Part shown: positions 27,001 through 36,163 of the stretch, one piece after another
Numbering within the stretch: position 1 is the stretch's first letter
How the letters are laid out: every line of letters begins with the position of its first letter
DNA from: UBA6016 sp041915365
GTDB taxonomy: Bacteria; Campylobacterota; Campylobacteria; Campylobacterales; UBA6016
NCBI GenBank assembly: GCA_041915365.1
Contig: JAYSBP010000009.1
Coordinates: forward strand, 28,045-92,044
Reading direction: 5' to 3'
DNA: 64,000 nt
Program-made: the position numbers and the translations under genes
Notes under the pieces: generated by a model
What the model saw: only the letters and a program-made list of their open reading frames with translations
What the model was told of the DNA's origin: nothing
Database searches by the model: none

Positions 27001-27652
27001 TGCGGTAACCGATACCTTTTATGTTTACTATTGCATCGTGCCCCAAAAGCTTTTTTAATGAATTGATATAGACCCTAATGCTCCCATAGCTAGGCTCTCT
27101 GGCAGCAGGCCAAAGTTCCATAGCTATTTCATTTGTCGAGACGGTTGAGTTTTTGTTTTTTACAAGCAAGGAGAGTAGCTCCAGTTCTTTTTGACTCAAA
27201 TCTATCGGGCTACCGTTTTTGGTGACTTTTTTCGAGTCAAACTCAAATAAAAGTGAATTTGTTAGCTCTATCTTTTTGTTTTTTTGACCGAATGAGTCTC
27301 TTAGTTTTGATTTTATTCTGGCTACGAGTTCTGTAGCGTCGCACGGTTTTCTAATAAAATCGTCACACCCTTTTTCAAAACACTCTGCGGCAATTTGCGG
27401 CGATTTGTGACTGGTTAGCATTAGAGTCGGCTTGTTGTCTCCATAGTCTCTTAGCTGACTTAGGAGCTCTATACCGTTTTTTGCGCCGATATTAATATCT
27501 AGCAGATACAAGTCAAATATCTCTTTGTAGCCGATTTCTAGTGCTTCTTCAAAGCTTGCGGCCTCACGAACAAAAAACCCTTCAAGCTCCAAAAACTCTT
27601 TTGTACTCTCTCTAAAAAGGGTATCGTCTTCCACAAACAAAATTCTATTCAA
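26990..27652 (-). CDS. OmpR-family response regulator
   Basis: Receiver domain with Asp9-Asp10, phospho-acceptor Asp52 (YLLDINIG) and a following KPC switch region, then a winged-helix domain (SQKELELLSLLVKNKN ... RVYINSLKKLLG). I place the start at the TTG at 27652: GGAGAG sits nine bases upstream and the receiver begins at once (NRILFVEDD). A longer in-frame reading to 27688 would lie inside pyrC. The start overlaps the pyrC stop by eight bases. Confidence 0.93.
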   Translation of the reverse strand: MNRILFVEDDTLFRESTKEFLELEGFFVREAASFEEALEIGYKEIFDLYLLDINIGAKNGIELLSQLRDYGDNKPTLMLTSHKSPQIAAECFEKGCDDFIRKPCDATELVARIKSKLRDSFGQKNKKIELTNSLLFEFDSKKVTKNGSPIDLSQKELELLSLLVKNKNSTVSTNEIAMELWPAAREPSYGSIRVYINSLKKLLGHDAIVNIKGIGYRIEI

Positions 27653-28661
27653 TGCCGATAACTCTCCACTCACATTTTTCAGCCGCAAACATAGGTACTA
27701 CTTCGGCTTGCTTGTTTTTGCACGTCTCAGGGATGGTGGCAGATGATTTTTCAAGCGTTACGTATTTTTCCGGTGGACTAATCTTGTAGATTGACACGGC
27801 GTTGTCTGAGATAAATTTTTGTAAGTTTTCGAGTTTGGCGTGGTGTTCAAATATCTCTACTAGCTTTGGCAAAAGAGCCGGAGCGCTAAATATACCGGCT
27901 GGAGCCGAGCCGCTCTCTTTTGCCGCCTTTGGGTGTGGGGCACTGTCAGAGCCAAACATCACTTTTGGGTGTGCGTTTAGCGCCGCTTCTAGCACGGCGT
28001 CTCTGTCGGCAGCAGTCTTTACTACGGGTTTGCAAAACAAATGTGGATTTAGCTTCTCACCCATCAAATCATCTACCGTCAAAGTCATATGATGTAGCGT
28101 GATAGTTGCATAGATATTTTCATAATCTTCAATAAGCCTCAAACCATCTTTTGAGCTTATGTGCTCAAACATAATTTTTAGTTTCGGAAATTTTTTGGCT
28201 ATATATTCTAGTATCGGGATAAAGTTTTGCTCTCTTTCAAAAAGGTTTGGACTGTGTGTCTCGGCGTGTAAAGAGAGCGGAATACCTAACGCTTCCATAG
28301 CTTTTAGCTGCGGCTCTAAGGAGTCTATGCTTTTTGCCCCTTCCTCTGAGTTTGTGGTAACTCCAGCAGGATATAGTTTCATGGCTATTATGTGAGCTGC
28401 CGCTTCCTCCATAAAGGCATCATCATAGTTTTTTAAAAATATGGTCATATACGGCAAAAAAATATTATTACCACAAGCTGCCAAAACCCTTTTTCTGTAG
28501 GCGTGTAGTGCATCTAAGCTCATAATAGGCGGGGTGATGTTTGGCATTATAACTCCACCGGCAAATACCTCCGCAGAATACGGGGCTACGAGAGATAACA
28601 TATCGGAGTCTCTTAGGTGCAGGTGCATATCCAGCGGCGATTTGATAGTAAAGGTCTGCAT
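27645..28661 (-). CDS. pyrC: Dihydroorotase, class II (catalytic)
   Basis: A 338-residue pyrimidine biosynthesis enzyme. His13 and His15 (DMHLHLRD), the carbamylated Lys95 (AMKLYPAG) and the metal Asp in MFGSDSAPHP are all present, so this is the active dihydroorotase of the window, in contrast to the degenerate copy at 53540-54772. Its ATG abuts the stop of the phosphomannomutase. Confidence 0.95.
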   Translation of the reverse strand: MQTFTIKSPLDMHLHLRDSDMLSLVAPYSAEVFAGGVIMPNITPPIMSLDALHAYRKRVLAACGNNIFLPYMTIFLKNYDDAFMEEAAAHIIAMKLYPAGVTTNSEEGAKSIDSLEPQLKAMEALGIPLSLHAETHSPNLFEREQNFIPILEYIAKKFPKLKIMFEHISSKDGLRLIEDYENIYATITLHHMTLTVDDLMGEKLNPHLFCKPVVKTAADRDAVLEAALNAHPKVMFGSDSAPHPKAAKESGSAPAGIFSAPALLPKLVEIFEHHAKLENLQKFISDNAVSIYKISPPEKYVTLEKSSATIPETCKNKQAEVVPMFAAEKCEWRVIGIE

Positions 28662-30064
28662 TAGTTCTTCGATTCCTCTATTAGTCTATTGAGGGCGTCT
28701 CTGTATTCTACTAGTTTCGCTTCACTTGAGGCCTCAAATCTTGTTACGAGCACGGGGGTTGTGTTGGATGCTCTTATGAGCCCCCATCCTTCGTCGAAGC
28801 TAACTCTTACGCCGTCTATGTCCACCATTCCGGTGATTTTAGGTAGGTACGATGGTGGGTTTTGCAATGCCGCTTTTATTTTTGCGATAATCCCAAATTT
28901 TGTCTCCTCTGTTACTTTGACTTTTATCTCATCTGTGGAAAATAGCTTTGGCATACTATCCATCTCTTTGTTGAGGTCAACCCCTTTTTTGACAAGCTCC
29001 AACACTCTCAAGGCCACATAAACGGCGTCGTCAAATCCAAACCACTTGTCGTTAAAAAACATATGCCCGCTAACCTCGGCGGCAAAGTCTGCCCCTGTCT
29101 CTTTTAGTTTTACTTTTAGGTTGCTGTGCCCTGTTTTGTACATGATGCTAGTACCGATTTTGTCTATTTCGTCGTACATTACTTTTGAGCATTTTACTTC
29201 GCCGATAACCGTCGGTTTTTTCCCCTCTCTCGCCATCTCTCTAGCAAATATTAGCGCTAGTTGGTCGCCTTTTATGTTGTATTTATCCGTGAGCACGGCT
29301 ATCCTGTCGGCATCACCGTCAAAGGCAAAACCGAGTTTGTATCCCTTTTCGCCCATTAGTTTTTTTAGGTCTTCAAGGTTATGCTCTTCTGATGGGTCTG
29401 GGTGGTGATTTGGGAATGTGCCGTCAGGGTCTTCATATAGAGATTCAAACGAAATATCCAATTTTGAGAGTATATCTATTATGGATAGTCCAGCAACACC
29501 GTTTCCGCAGTCTATCGCTATATTTGTACCCATACCTTTTAGCCCGTCAAATTCTTTTACTAGATATTCGACGTATGCTTTTTTTGCGTAAATCGTGTAG
29601 ATTTTTGCTTCGGTGTGCGGTAGCTTTGTGTCACCTGCGGCGATTATGGTTTTTCCGAGCGCCTCTATATCTTTTCCAAAAAACGGAGCTTTATCTATCG
29701 TGATTTTAAATCCATTGTATTCAGGTGGATTGTGCGAGCCTGTTATCATAACAGATGCCGACGTGGATACTTTTTTGTCTCCTGCTTCCCACTCAAAAAA
29801 GTTTGTAAAATAATTAATTCCAGTAGTTACCATTCCCATATTTAGTACGTTTACGCCACTTGATAAAAATCCCAAAGAGAGCCATTCAAAAAGTGTTGGA
29901 GAGTGTGTGCGGGCATCAAACCCGATTGATACAAAATGCTCCTTTTCTCCCAGCTGTGCTTTGATTGTCTCGCCAAGGTGGAAGCCTATAGCTTTGACTG
30001 TTTGCTCATTGAGCTCTTTTTCAAAAATCCCTCTAATATCGTACTCTCTAAAAATAGACTGCAT
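28661..30064 (-). CDS. Phosphomannomutase/phosphoglucomutase
   Basis: A 467-residue alpha-D-phosphohexomutase. Ser110 in TGSHNPPEYNG is the phosphoserine, FDGDADR binds the metal, and EVSGHMFF plus the C-terminal RASNTTPVLVTRFEA bind substrate. It interconverts 6- and 1-phosphates of mannose or glucose for surface polysaccharide synthesis, which fits the neighbouring UDP-sugar epimerase. Confidence 0.94.
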   Translation of the reverse strand: MQSIFREYDIRGIFEKELNEQTVKAIGFHLGETIKAQLGEKEHFVSIGFDARTHSPTLFEWLSLGFLSSGVNVLNMGMVTTGINYFTNFFEWEAGDKKVSTSASVMITGSHNPPEYNGFKITIDKAPFFGKDIEALGKTIIAAGDTKLPHTEAKIYTIYAKKAYVEYLVKEFDGLKGMGTNIAIDCGNGVAGLSIIDILSKLDISFESLYEDPDGTFPNHHPDPSEEHNLEDLKKLMGEKGYKLGFAFDGDADRIAVLTDKYNIKGDQLALIFAREMAREGKKPTVIGEVKCSKVMYDEIDKIGTSIMYKTGHSNLKVKLKETGADFAAEVSGHMFFNDKWFGFDDAVYVALRVLELVKKGVDLNKEMDSMPKLFSTDEIKVKVTEETKFGIIAKIKAALQNPPSYLPKITGMVDIDGVRVSFDEGWGLIRASNTTPVLVTRFEASSEAKLVEYRDALNRLIEESKN

Positions 30065-30114
30065 CCGTATTCCTTTTTTGGGTTTTATATTAAATTTTTT
30101 CGGCTTCTTTTTTG

Positions 30115-31167
30115 TTACACGTTATAGAATTTTCTATACCACTCTATGAAGTTTTTTATCCCCTCTTTAACGCCTGTTTTTGGTGTGTATCCCGTGTCTC
30201 TTGTGAGGTCTGATATATCTGCATACGTCGCCGGCACATCGCCCGCTTGAAGTGGCAAAAAGTTTTTTTCAGCCGTTTTGCCTAGATTTTCCTCTATTGC
30301 GCCTATGAATTCCATTAAGCTAACTGGTGAATTATTACCTATGTTGTACACTCTGTATGGCGCTTTTGAGCTTGATGGGTCTGGTGTTTTGCCGCTCCAT
30401 AGCTCGTTTGGTTTTGCCGGATTGTCTATAACACCTATAACGCCGCTTACTATGTCATCTATATACGTAAAGTCACGTCTCATGTCGCCATTGTTGAAGA
30501 CGTCTATCGGCTTGCCTTCTAGTATCGCTTTTGTGAACAAAAATAGAGCCATATCAGGGCGTCCCCAAGGGCCGTAAACGGTAAAAAATCTTAGCCCCGT
30601 CGTGCGTATGCCAAACAAATGGCTGTATGTGTGCGCCATTAGTTCGTTTGATTTTTTGCTGGCGGCGTAGAGGCTAATTGGATGGTCTACATTATTGTGT
30701 ACGGAAAAAGGCATATCTTCATTGAGGCCGTATACTGAAGAGCTCGATGCGTATGAGAGGTTTTGTACTCCGTATTGTCTACACGCTTCAAGGATATTAA
30801 TAAATCCAGTTATGTTGCTATCAACGTACGCAAAAGGGTTTGTGAGGCTATATCTTACACCCGCTTGAGCGGCTAAGTTGCACACTGCATCAGGTTTTTC
30901 TGCTTCAAATATTTTGAATACCGCCTCTCTATCCTCCAAATTTACCTTATAAAAAGAGTGCTTGTTATTTGTATTGCTGGCTGCTCTCATCCCATACGTT
31001 ATTTGAGGGTTGTCTATCCCCAACTCTTTGAGCCTTGCGTATTTGAGGTTGATGTCATAGTAGTCGTTGATGGAGTCTATGCCGACTACTTCGTCGCCCC
31101 TCTCCAGTAATTTTCTAGCCAAATTAAAACCGATAAATCCGGCCGTTCCAGTAATTAAAACTTTCAA
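30115..31167 (-). CDS. NAD-dependent epimerase (UDP-glucuronate 4-epimerase type)
   Basis: A 350-residue short-chain dehydrogenase fold enzyme. GTAGFIG at 7-13 binds NAD, and Tyr167-x3-Lys171 (YAASKK) with the Ser cluster ASSSSVYG form the catalytic set. The segment VVGIDSINDYYDINLKYARL is characteristic of CapI/LspL UDP-glucuronate epimerases. Role in capsule or LPS sugar supply is likely. Confidence 0.9.
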   Translation of the reverse strand: MKVLITGTAGFIGFNLARKLLERGDEVVGIDSINDYYDINLKYARLKELGIDNPQITYGMRAASNTNNKHSFYKVNLEDREAVFKIFEAEKPDAVCNLAAQAGVRYSLTNPFAYVDSNITGFINILEACRQYGVQNLSYASSSSVYGLNEDMPFSVHNNVDHPISLYAASKKSNELMAHTYSHLFGIRTTGLRFFTVYGPWGRPDMALFLFTKAILEGKPIDVFNNGDMRRDFTYIDDIVSGVIGVIDNPAKPNELWSGKTPDPSSSKAPYRVYNIGNNSPVSLMEFIGAIEENLGKTAEKNFLPLQAGDVPATYADISDLTRDTGYTPKTGVKEGIKNFIEWYRKFYNV

Positions 31168-31228
31168 AACAATATCCGCCTATGCTGCTTTTTGTCCGAT
31201 TATAACATCTGTTTTGATAAATATCCAT

Positions 31229-31256
31229 TTGGATTTAAACCGTTTTGGGCTACAAT
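31229..31256 (+). promoter_or_regulatory. Candidate sigma-70 promoter of fliW-glnD
   Basis: TTGGAT (31229-31234) and TACAAT (31251-31256) are 16 bases apart, in the spacer between the divergent epimerase and fliW. Confidence 0.5.
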
Positions 31257-31288
31257 CAAAACAAAAGCTAACCAAAAAGGAACCCCAC

Positions 31289-31675
31289 TTGGTTTTTGAA
31301 GCAAAATACCCTATATTGGGTTTTGAAAATGTTCACTCATATGATTTTGAGGTGGTAGACGACAATTTCGCCACAATCAAAAATGCGGAAGGCGGTATGC
31401 CGGCTTTTACTTTGGTAAACCCATTTGTACTAAGGGATTATGCTTTTGATGTGCCCGTTGCTGTTAGGGCGTTGATGGATTTGACTCACGAGACGAATAT
31501 GCTTATTTATCTTGTTCTAATAGTCAAAAAACCGTTTAAAGAGTCTCTTGCCAATTTTCTAGCCCCTGTAATACTAAATGTTGACAACAAAACTATGGCT
31601 CAAGTGGTTTTGGACGAGAGTATTTATACAGATTATTTGGCGGCAGAGCCTCTGTCGAAATTTATCACAGAATAA
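31289..31675 (+). CDS. fliW: Flagellar assembly factor FliW
   Basis: A 128-residue protein that binds flagellin and frees the post-transcriptional regulator CsrA; FliW-CsrA control of flagellin is known in Campylobacter. The KYPILGFENVHSYDFEVVDD start and PFKESLANFLAPVILNVDNKTMAQVVL C-terminal region, seen as NFLAPVILN, are diagnostic. The TTG at 31289 is the start because AAAAAGGA precedes it by seven bases; the longer open frame upstream lies over the promoter and the epimerase gene. No csrA is in the window. Confidence 0.93.
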   Translation: MVFEAKYPILGFENVHSYDFEVVDDNFATIKNAEGGMPAFTLVNPFVLRDYAFDVPVAVRALMDLTHETNMLIYLVLIVKKPFKESLANFLAPVILNVDNKTMAQVVLDESIYTDYLAAEPLSKFITE

Positions 31676-31679
31676 AGCC

Positions 31680-34220
31680 GTGAATGAGGTAAGCCTCAGA
31701 GAAAAAATAGAGTCCCTAGTCGGTTCCGGTGCTAGCGACTTTGAAATCTCCAAAGAGTTCAAAAATCACATCAAAGCCTATCTCGGCTCGCTAGATGCGG
31801 TATTTGAATCCGACTTCGGGCGTGAATTTTTGTATCGCCACACAAAAGAGCTCGACTCTATCCTAGTTGAAATGCTCCGCTACATTCTAAGAGATAGTTT
31901 TGGTGACTATCAACCTATGATAAATTCCATCCCTGTTTCGATGATAGCCCTCGGCAGTTATGGTAGACAACAACTTGCCGTTTATTCCGACATTGACATT
32001 ATGCTTTTGTACAAAGAGGTGAAGGGGTATGCGCTTCAGCCTATTTTGGAGAGGTTTTTATATCTTGCTTGGGATGCCGGCTTGAAGATTGGGCATAGAG
32101 TGCATGAGGTATCGGAAATTACCGAGGCGGTAAAGGCTGATATTACAATCAAAACCGCAATTTTGGAGTCTAGGTTTATCTGGGGTTCTAAGTTTTTGTG
32201 GATGGAATACCAAAATAAGCTCTCGCAAGTGCGTCGCACGGATAGAAGGGAGTTTGTGTTTGCAAAGCTTGAAGAGATGCAAAAAAGACACAAAAAATAT
32301 AAACTCTCGATGGAGCCAAACATCAAAGAGGGGATAGGAAGCCTCAGAGATTCAAATACTCTTTTTTGGCTTGCCACTTGTATCTATGGGGTAAACTCAA
32401 ACAAAGAGTTAATGGGCAAGCTATTTAGCGAGGCTGAATATAGGGAATATAGAATAGCGCTTGAGTTTTTATTTAAGCTAAGAAACGCCCTTCATTTGCT
32501 TGCAGGCAAAAAGCAAGACGAAATGCTTATGCAAATCCAAAGAGAAGCGGCCTTGAAACTTGGCTTTAAGGATATGAAAAGACAAAAAGCCGAAAGTGCC
32601 TTGATTTCCAAGACTCTTCGCTCTATGCAGGCTATTAATATCTTCTCATCGATAAACTCAACCAAGCTGACTAGAAAAATACTATTTGGCGAAAAGGGCT
32701 TTGGCGAGATTAGACATTGTCGTATTGCGCAGGGATTTTATGTGATAGAAGAAACACTTTATACGACCTTTGGCAACAAAGCCACCTCTTTACCGAAAGC
32801 AGTCCGTGCCATACTCGATACAAAGGCAGAAAACTTTGATTATAGTATTCATCAATACATTATGGTCTCAGCCGCCCAAAAAAAACAGGCAAAAATAACT
32901 AAAGAGCTAATAACCTCGATATTGCATTCTAATTTTTCGCACAAAATAATGTCACTTTTGTATGAGACTGGTGTATTGGAGAGGTTTTTCCCTCCGTTTG
33001 AAAACACTATGTTTTTGGCTCAGTTTGACGGTTATCATGCTTATCCTGTCGACATACACACGTTAGAGACCGTAAAACACCTAGAAAATATAAAAGACAG
33101 TTTTGTAAAAAGCGTGTTTGATTCGTTTGACGCTGAAGACAAAATATATCTCAAGCTTGCCGCATTGTTTCACGACATAGGAAAAGGCAGGGGTGGCAAC
33201 CACTCGTTAATTGGCGCTAGGATTTTTGCCTCTTTTGCAAAAAAAATCGGACTTGACGAGCAAAAATCGGAGCTAGTAAGGCGTGTTATCGTGTATCATA
33301 CCTTGATGTCACACACGGCCTTTAGAGAGGACCTTAATAGCGAAAAAACAATACTCTCTTTTGCGGCTAATTTAAAAACCAAAAAAGCGATTGATTATTT
33401 GTTTGTCCTTACATATGCGGACTTGCAAGCTGTTGGGCAAAATATATATAGTTCGTTTAATGCCATATTACTTCGTGAGCTGTATTATAAGTCCACTGGC
33501 AAGCTCTCACGCTCGGAGCTTGTGAGCGAAGCGGCTACGAGACTTACAAAGGAGGCAGCACTTTTAAAAAGCGAAGAGTTTAAGGCCTTGCCTCATATTT
33601 TGCAAAAAAACATTATATCGGTAGCCTCAAATCTATTTTTTATCAAATTTTCAAGCGCAAAGATAATAGATATTTGCAAAAGAGCAAAAGAGTGTGCCGA
33701 GTTTAGTTTTTATATGAGCAACGAGCCGTATTTTAGTTTTGAGATAATTTCAAAAAAATGGATAAATTTCGGTCGGCTTCTCTCTAGATTTGCTTTTTTG
33801 GATATCGTTTCGATGGATATTTTCAAGCTCTTTGACGGTGCAAAATATTTCAAAATCTCTTTTTCTTCAAGCATATCTGGCGAAGAGCTGATGGTAGCGG
33901 AAGAGATACTTAACAGTTTTGCTTTTGGAGATGACAATGTAACGCAAAGCAAGAAGCCCGTTATCAAAAAATCAGACATTCATTTTGATTTTGAACACTC
34001 TGAGACTTATGCAAAGATGCTTTTGACGGCAAAAAATCAGCAAGGGCTACTAGCTTTTGTTATAGAGATTTTTGATGAGCTTGAAGTGGATATAGCTACT
34101 GCAAAAGTCGGAACTATAAAAAACAGCGTAAAAGATATGTTTTTGATTGAAAAATCCAGCGATATAGAGAAAAAACAAAAAGAGGTTGTAAAAAGATTGG
34201 TAGGCGGTGGTGGGGCATAA
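31680..34220 (+). CDS. glnD: PII uridylyltransferase/uridylyl-removing enzyme
   Basis: An 846-residue nitrogen sensor that uridylylates PII under low glutamine and reverses this under high glutamine. Nucleotidyltransferase motif GSYGRQQLAVYSDIDIMLL, HD motif LFHDIGKGRGGNH, and a C-terminal ACT region (AKNQQGLLAFVIEIFDELEVDI, visible as QQGLLAFVIEIFDE) are in order. I start it at GTG 31680, four bases after fliW; a longer frame would run inside fliW. It faces its likely substrate gene glnK. Confidence 0.94.
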   Translation: MNEVSLREKIESLVGSGASDFEISKEFKNHIKAYLGSLDAVFESDFGREFLYRHTKELDSILVEMLRYILRDSFGDYQPMINSIPVSMIALGSYGRQQLAVYSDIDIMLLYKEVKGYALQPILERFLYLAWDAGLKIGHRVHEVSEITEAVKADITIKTAILESRFIWGSKFLWMEYQNKLSQVRRTDRREFVFAKLEEMQKRHKKYKLSMEPNIKEGIGSLRDSNTLFWLATCIYGVNSNKELMGKLFSEAEYREYRIALEFLFKLRNALHLLAGKKQDEMLMQIQREAALKLGFKDMKRQKAESALISKTLRSMQAINIFSSINSTKLTRKILFGEKGFGEIRHCRIAQGFYVIEETLYTTFGNKATSLPKAVRAILDTKAENFDYSIHQYIMVSAAQKKQAKITKELITSILHSNFSHKIMSLLYETGVLERFFPPFENTMFLAQFDGYHAYPVDIHTLETVKHLENIKDSFVKSVFDSFDAEDKIYLKLAALFHDIGKGRGGNHSLIGARIFASFAKKIGLDEQKSELVRRVIVYHTLMSHTAFREDLNSEKTILSFAANLKTKKAIDYLFVLTYADLQAVGQNIYSSFNAILLRELYYKSTGKLSRSELVSEAATRLTKEAALLKSEEFKALPHILQKNIISVASNLFFIKFSSAKIIDICKRAKECAEFSFYMSNEPYFSFEIISKKWINFGRLLSRFAFLDIVSMDIFKLFDGAKYFKISFSSSISGEELMVAEEILNSFAFGDDNVTQSKKPVIKKSDIHFDFEHSETYAKMLLTAKNQQGLLAFVIEIFDELEVDIATAKVGTIKNSVKDMFLIEKSSDIEKKQKEVVKRLVGGGGA

Positions 34221-34225
34221 GCCCC
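34212..34225. terminator. Small hairpin between convergent glnD and glnK
   Basis: GGGGC-ATAA-GCCCC across the glnD stop codon. The stem is short and there is no long T-tract, so this is a weak bidirectional terminator candidate. Confidence 0.45.
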
Positions 34226-34233
34226 GACCGTAT

Positions 34234-34572
34234 TTAGATAGCTTCTGCTCCAGTTTCGCCCGTTCTTACACGAACTACTTTGCTCACATCGGAAACAAAT
34301 ATTTTTCCGTCACCGATTTTACCTGTTCTGGCAGCTTGAACTATAGCATCTACAACTTTGTCTTCCATGCTATCTTCAACTACCATTTCTATTTTTATTT
34401 TAGGTAGAAAATCAACCACATACTCAGCACCTCTGTATAGCTCAGTATGACCTTGTTGTCTTCCGTAACCCTTTACTTCAGATACTGTCATACCGCTGAT
34501 ACCTAGAGCCGACAATGCTTCTTTCACGTCGTCTAGCTTGAATGGCTTAACGATAGCCTCAACTTTTTTCAT
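34234..34572 (-). CDS. glnK: Nitrogen regulatory protein P-II
   Basis: A 112-residue trimeric PII protein. The T-loop carries Tyr51 (TELYRGAEYVVDF), the residue that GlnD uridylylates. GDGKIFVSDV and the Arg-rich RVRTGETG ATP site are conserved. Its position just after amtB in the same direction supports the GlnK role of gating the ammonium channel. Confidence 0.96.
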   Translation of the reverse strand: MKKVEAIVKPFKLDDVKEALSALGISGMTVSEVKGYGRQQGHTELYRGAEYVVDFLPKIKIEMVVEDSMEDKVVDAIVQAARTGKIGDGKIFVSDVSKVVRVRTGETGAEAI

Positions 34573-34619
34573 CGTTCACTCCTTGTTTTATGCCCGTGCG
34601 TTACGGGCATTTTACTAAA

Positions 34620-35942
34620 TTATATATGAAAACCTTTTTCACCGTGAGTAGCTTCGTCAAGACCTATGCTCTCATCTTCAGCAGATACTCTACCGCCACC
34701 AGTTAGAAGTGAGGATACGCCATAAACGATAGCTGTTCCGATAGCAGTAAATACTATTGTTACAAGAACCGCTTTGACTTGTATCATTACTTGTCCAGGG
34801 TTGCCATACAAAAGACCTTTGCCCGCTGAGTTTACAGCTGGATTTGCGAATATACCAGTTGCTATTGCACCCCAGATACCAGCAAGAGCGTGGATGCCAA
34901 ATGCATCTAGCGCATCGTCAAATTTGAACGCTTTTTTAATTACGTTTACGCCCACAAAGCCTACGATGCCGGCAACAGCACCTATTATAAGAGCCGCAGA
35001 GTTATCAACAAAACCAGCAGCAGGGGTAATAGCTACAAGACCAGCCACAAGACCTGATGCAAGACCAAGAAGCGTGAATTTTTTGTAAACCACATACTCT
35101 ACTATCATCCAAGAAAGAGCGGCTATTGCAGCGGCAGTGTTTGTAACAAGGAATGCATTTGCAGCTATAGCATCAGCGCCAAGTTCACTTCCGGCATTAA
35201 ATCCAAACCATCCAAACCATAGAAGGATAGCGCCCAAAACAGTTAGTGTAACTGAAGAAGGGAATATTGCTTTGCCGTAATCTTTTCTTTTGCCAAGCAT
35301 AAGAGCAAGAACTAGACCTGCAACACCCGCATTGATGTGAACGACAGTACCGCCCGCAAAGTCAAGTGCTCCGTCTTTGGCAAGTATACCGCCGCCCCAT
35401 ACCATGTGAGCTATAGGGGCATACACTACGGTTACCCAAATAACAACAAAAATCATCCAAGTGGATAGTTTTAGTCTCTCAATAGCTGCACCGCTGGCAA
35501 GTGCTACGGTAATAGCAGCAAACGTCATTTGAAACGCAACAAAAAGTAGCGTCGGGATATTACCCGTTGCCCAAATATCGGTTACTTTTATATCGCTAAG
35601 AAATAGCGTCAAAGAACCTATTACGCCGCCGACATCAGCGCCGAAAGCAAGACTGTATGCCCAAAGTACCCATACGATACTCGCTATCGCATAAGCCGTA
35701 AAGCTCATCGCTATTGTATTTAGAAGATTTTTTCCTCTAGTCATACCGCCATAAAATAGCGCCAAACCAGCTGGTGTCATTAGCATGACAAGTGCGGTGG
35801 CCATAAGTACCCACGCCGTGTTTGCACCGTCTAGTTTTGGAGCGGCTGCAGCTACAGCGGCTACTGGAGCCGTTGCATTTTCATCCGCCAAAAGTAGAGC
35901 CGGTGCAAGAAGAAACGGTGTTAATAAACTAAGCTTTTTCAT
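34620..35942 (-). CDS. amtB: Ammonium transporter
   Basis: A 440-residue channel with a cleavable signal (MKKLSLLTPFLLAPALLLADE) and eleven predicted helices. GLALFYGGMTRGKNLLNT, the His in HINAGVAGLVLAL and the second pore His in DAFGIHALAGIWGA are present. It forms an operon with glnK and would import ammonium feeding gdhA. Confidence 0.96.
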   Translation of the reverse strand: MKKLSLLTPFLLAPALLLADENATAPVAAVAAAAPKLDGANTAWVLMATALVMLMTPAGLALFYGGMTRGKNLLNTIAMSFTAYAIASIVWVLWAYSLAFGADVGGVIGSLTLFLSDIKVTDIWATGNIPTLLFVAFQMTFAAITVALASGAAIERLKLSTWMIFVVIWVTVVYAPIAHMVWGGGILAKDGALDFAGGTVVHINAGVAGLVLALMLGKRKDYGKAIFPSSVTLTVLGAILLWFGWFGFNAGSELGADAIAANAFLVTNTAAAIAALSWMIVEYVVYKKFTLLGLASGLVAGLVAITPAAGFVDNSAALIIGAVAGIVGFVGVNVIKKAFKFDDALDAFGIHALAGIWGAIATGIFANPAVNSAGKGLLYGNPGQVMIQVKAVLVTIVFTAIGTAIVYGVSSLLTGGGRVSAEDESIGLDEATHGEKGFHI

Positions 35943-35971
35943 CTCTTGCTCCTTTTTTTAAATGCACGAAA

Positions 35972-35977
35972 ATTATA
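35972..35977 (-). promoter_or_regulatory. Candidate -10 element of amtB-glnK
   Basis: TATAAT on the minus strand about 30 bases ahead of the amtB ATG, with AAAAAAAGGAGCAAG as the ribosome binding site. No good -35 is seen, consistent with an activator-dependent promoter. Confidence 0.5.
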
Positions 35978-36007
35978 TACAATAAAATAGGTTTTTCTAA
36001 TACTATG

Positions 36008-36026
36008 TTGCTTAATTTTTAAGCAA
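36008..36026. promoter_or_regulatory. Inverted repeat upstream of amtB, possible operator
   Basis: TTGCTTAA and TTAAGCAA, a perfect eight-base inverted repeat with a TTT spacer, 30-50 bases upstream of the amtB -10. The symmetry and position suggest a regulator dimer binding site for nitrogen control. No known consensus was recognised. Confidence 0.4.
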
Positions 36027-36087
36027 AACATACAATTTTGTTTGCTTTTTTATGCGTTTATTATGCTTTTGCTAGTGAGAATATTAC

Positions 36088-36122
36088 AAAAAAGGCGGAA
36101 GCCCATTCCTGAGCCCCCGCCT
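36088..36122 (-). terminator. Terminator of the porin gene
   Basis: On the minus strand AGGCGG and CCGCCT form a stem directly followed by TTTTTT, about 40 bases after the porin stop. The loop is long (18 bases). This separates the porin from amtB. Confidence 0.65.
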
Positions 36123-36163
36123 AAGGAGTGTGTGAAGTGTTTGCGTGTGCCTCTAAAATTTAA

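Noticed and set aside
31067..31288. N-terminal extension of fliW
   Set aside because: It overlaps the 5' part of the epimerase gene and the promoter; the family length and ribosome binding site point to TTG 31289.
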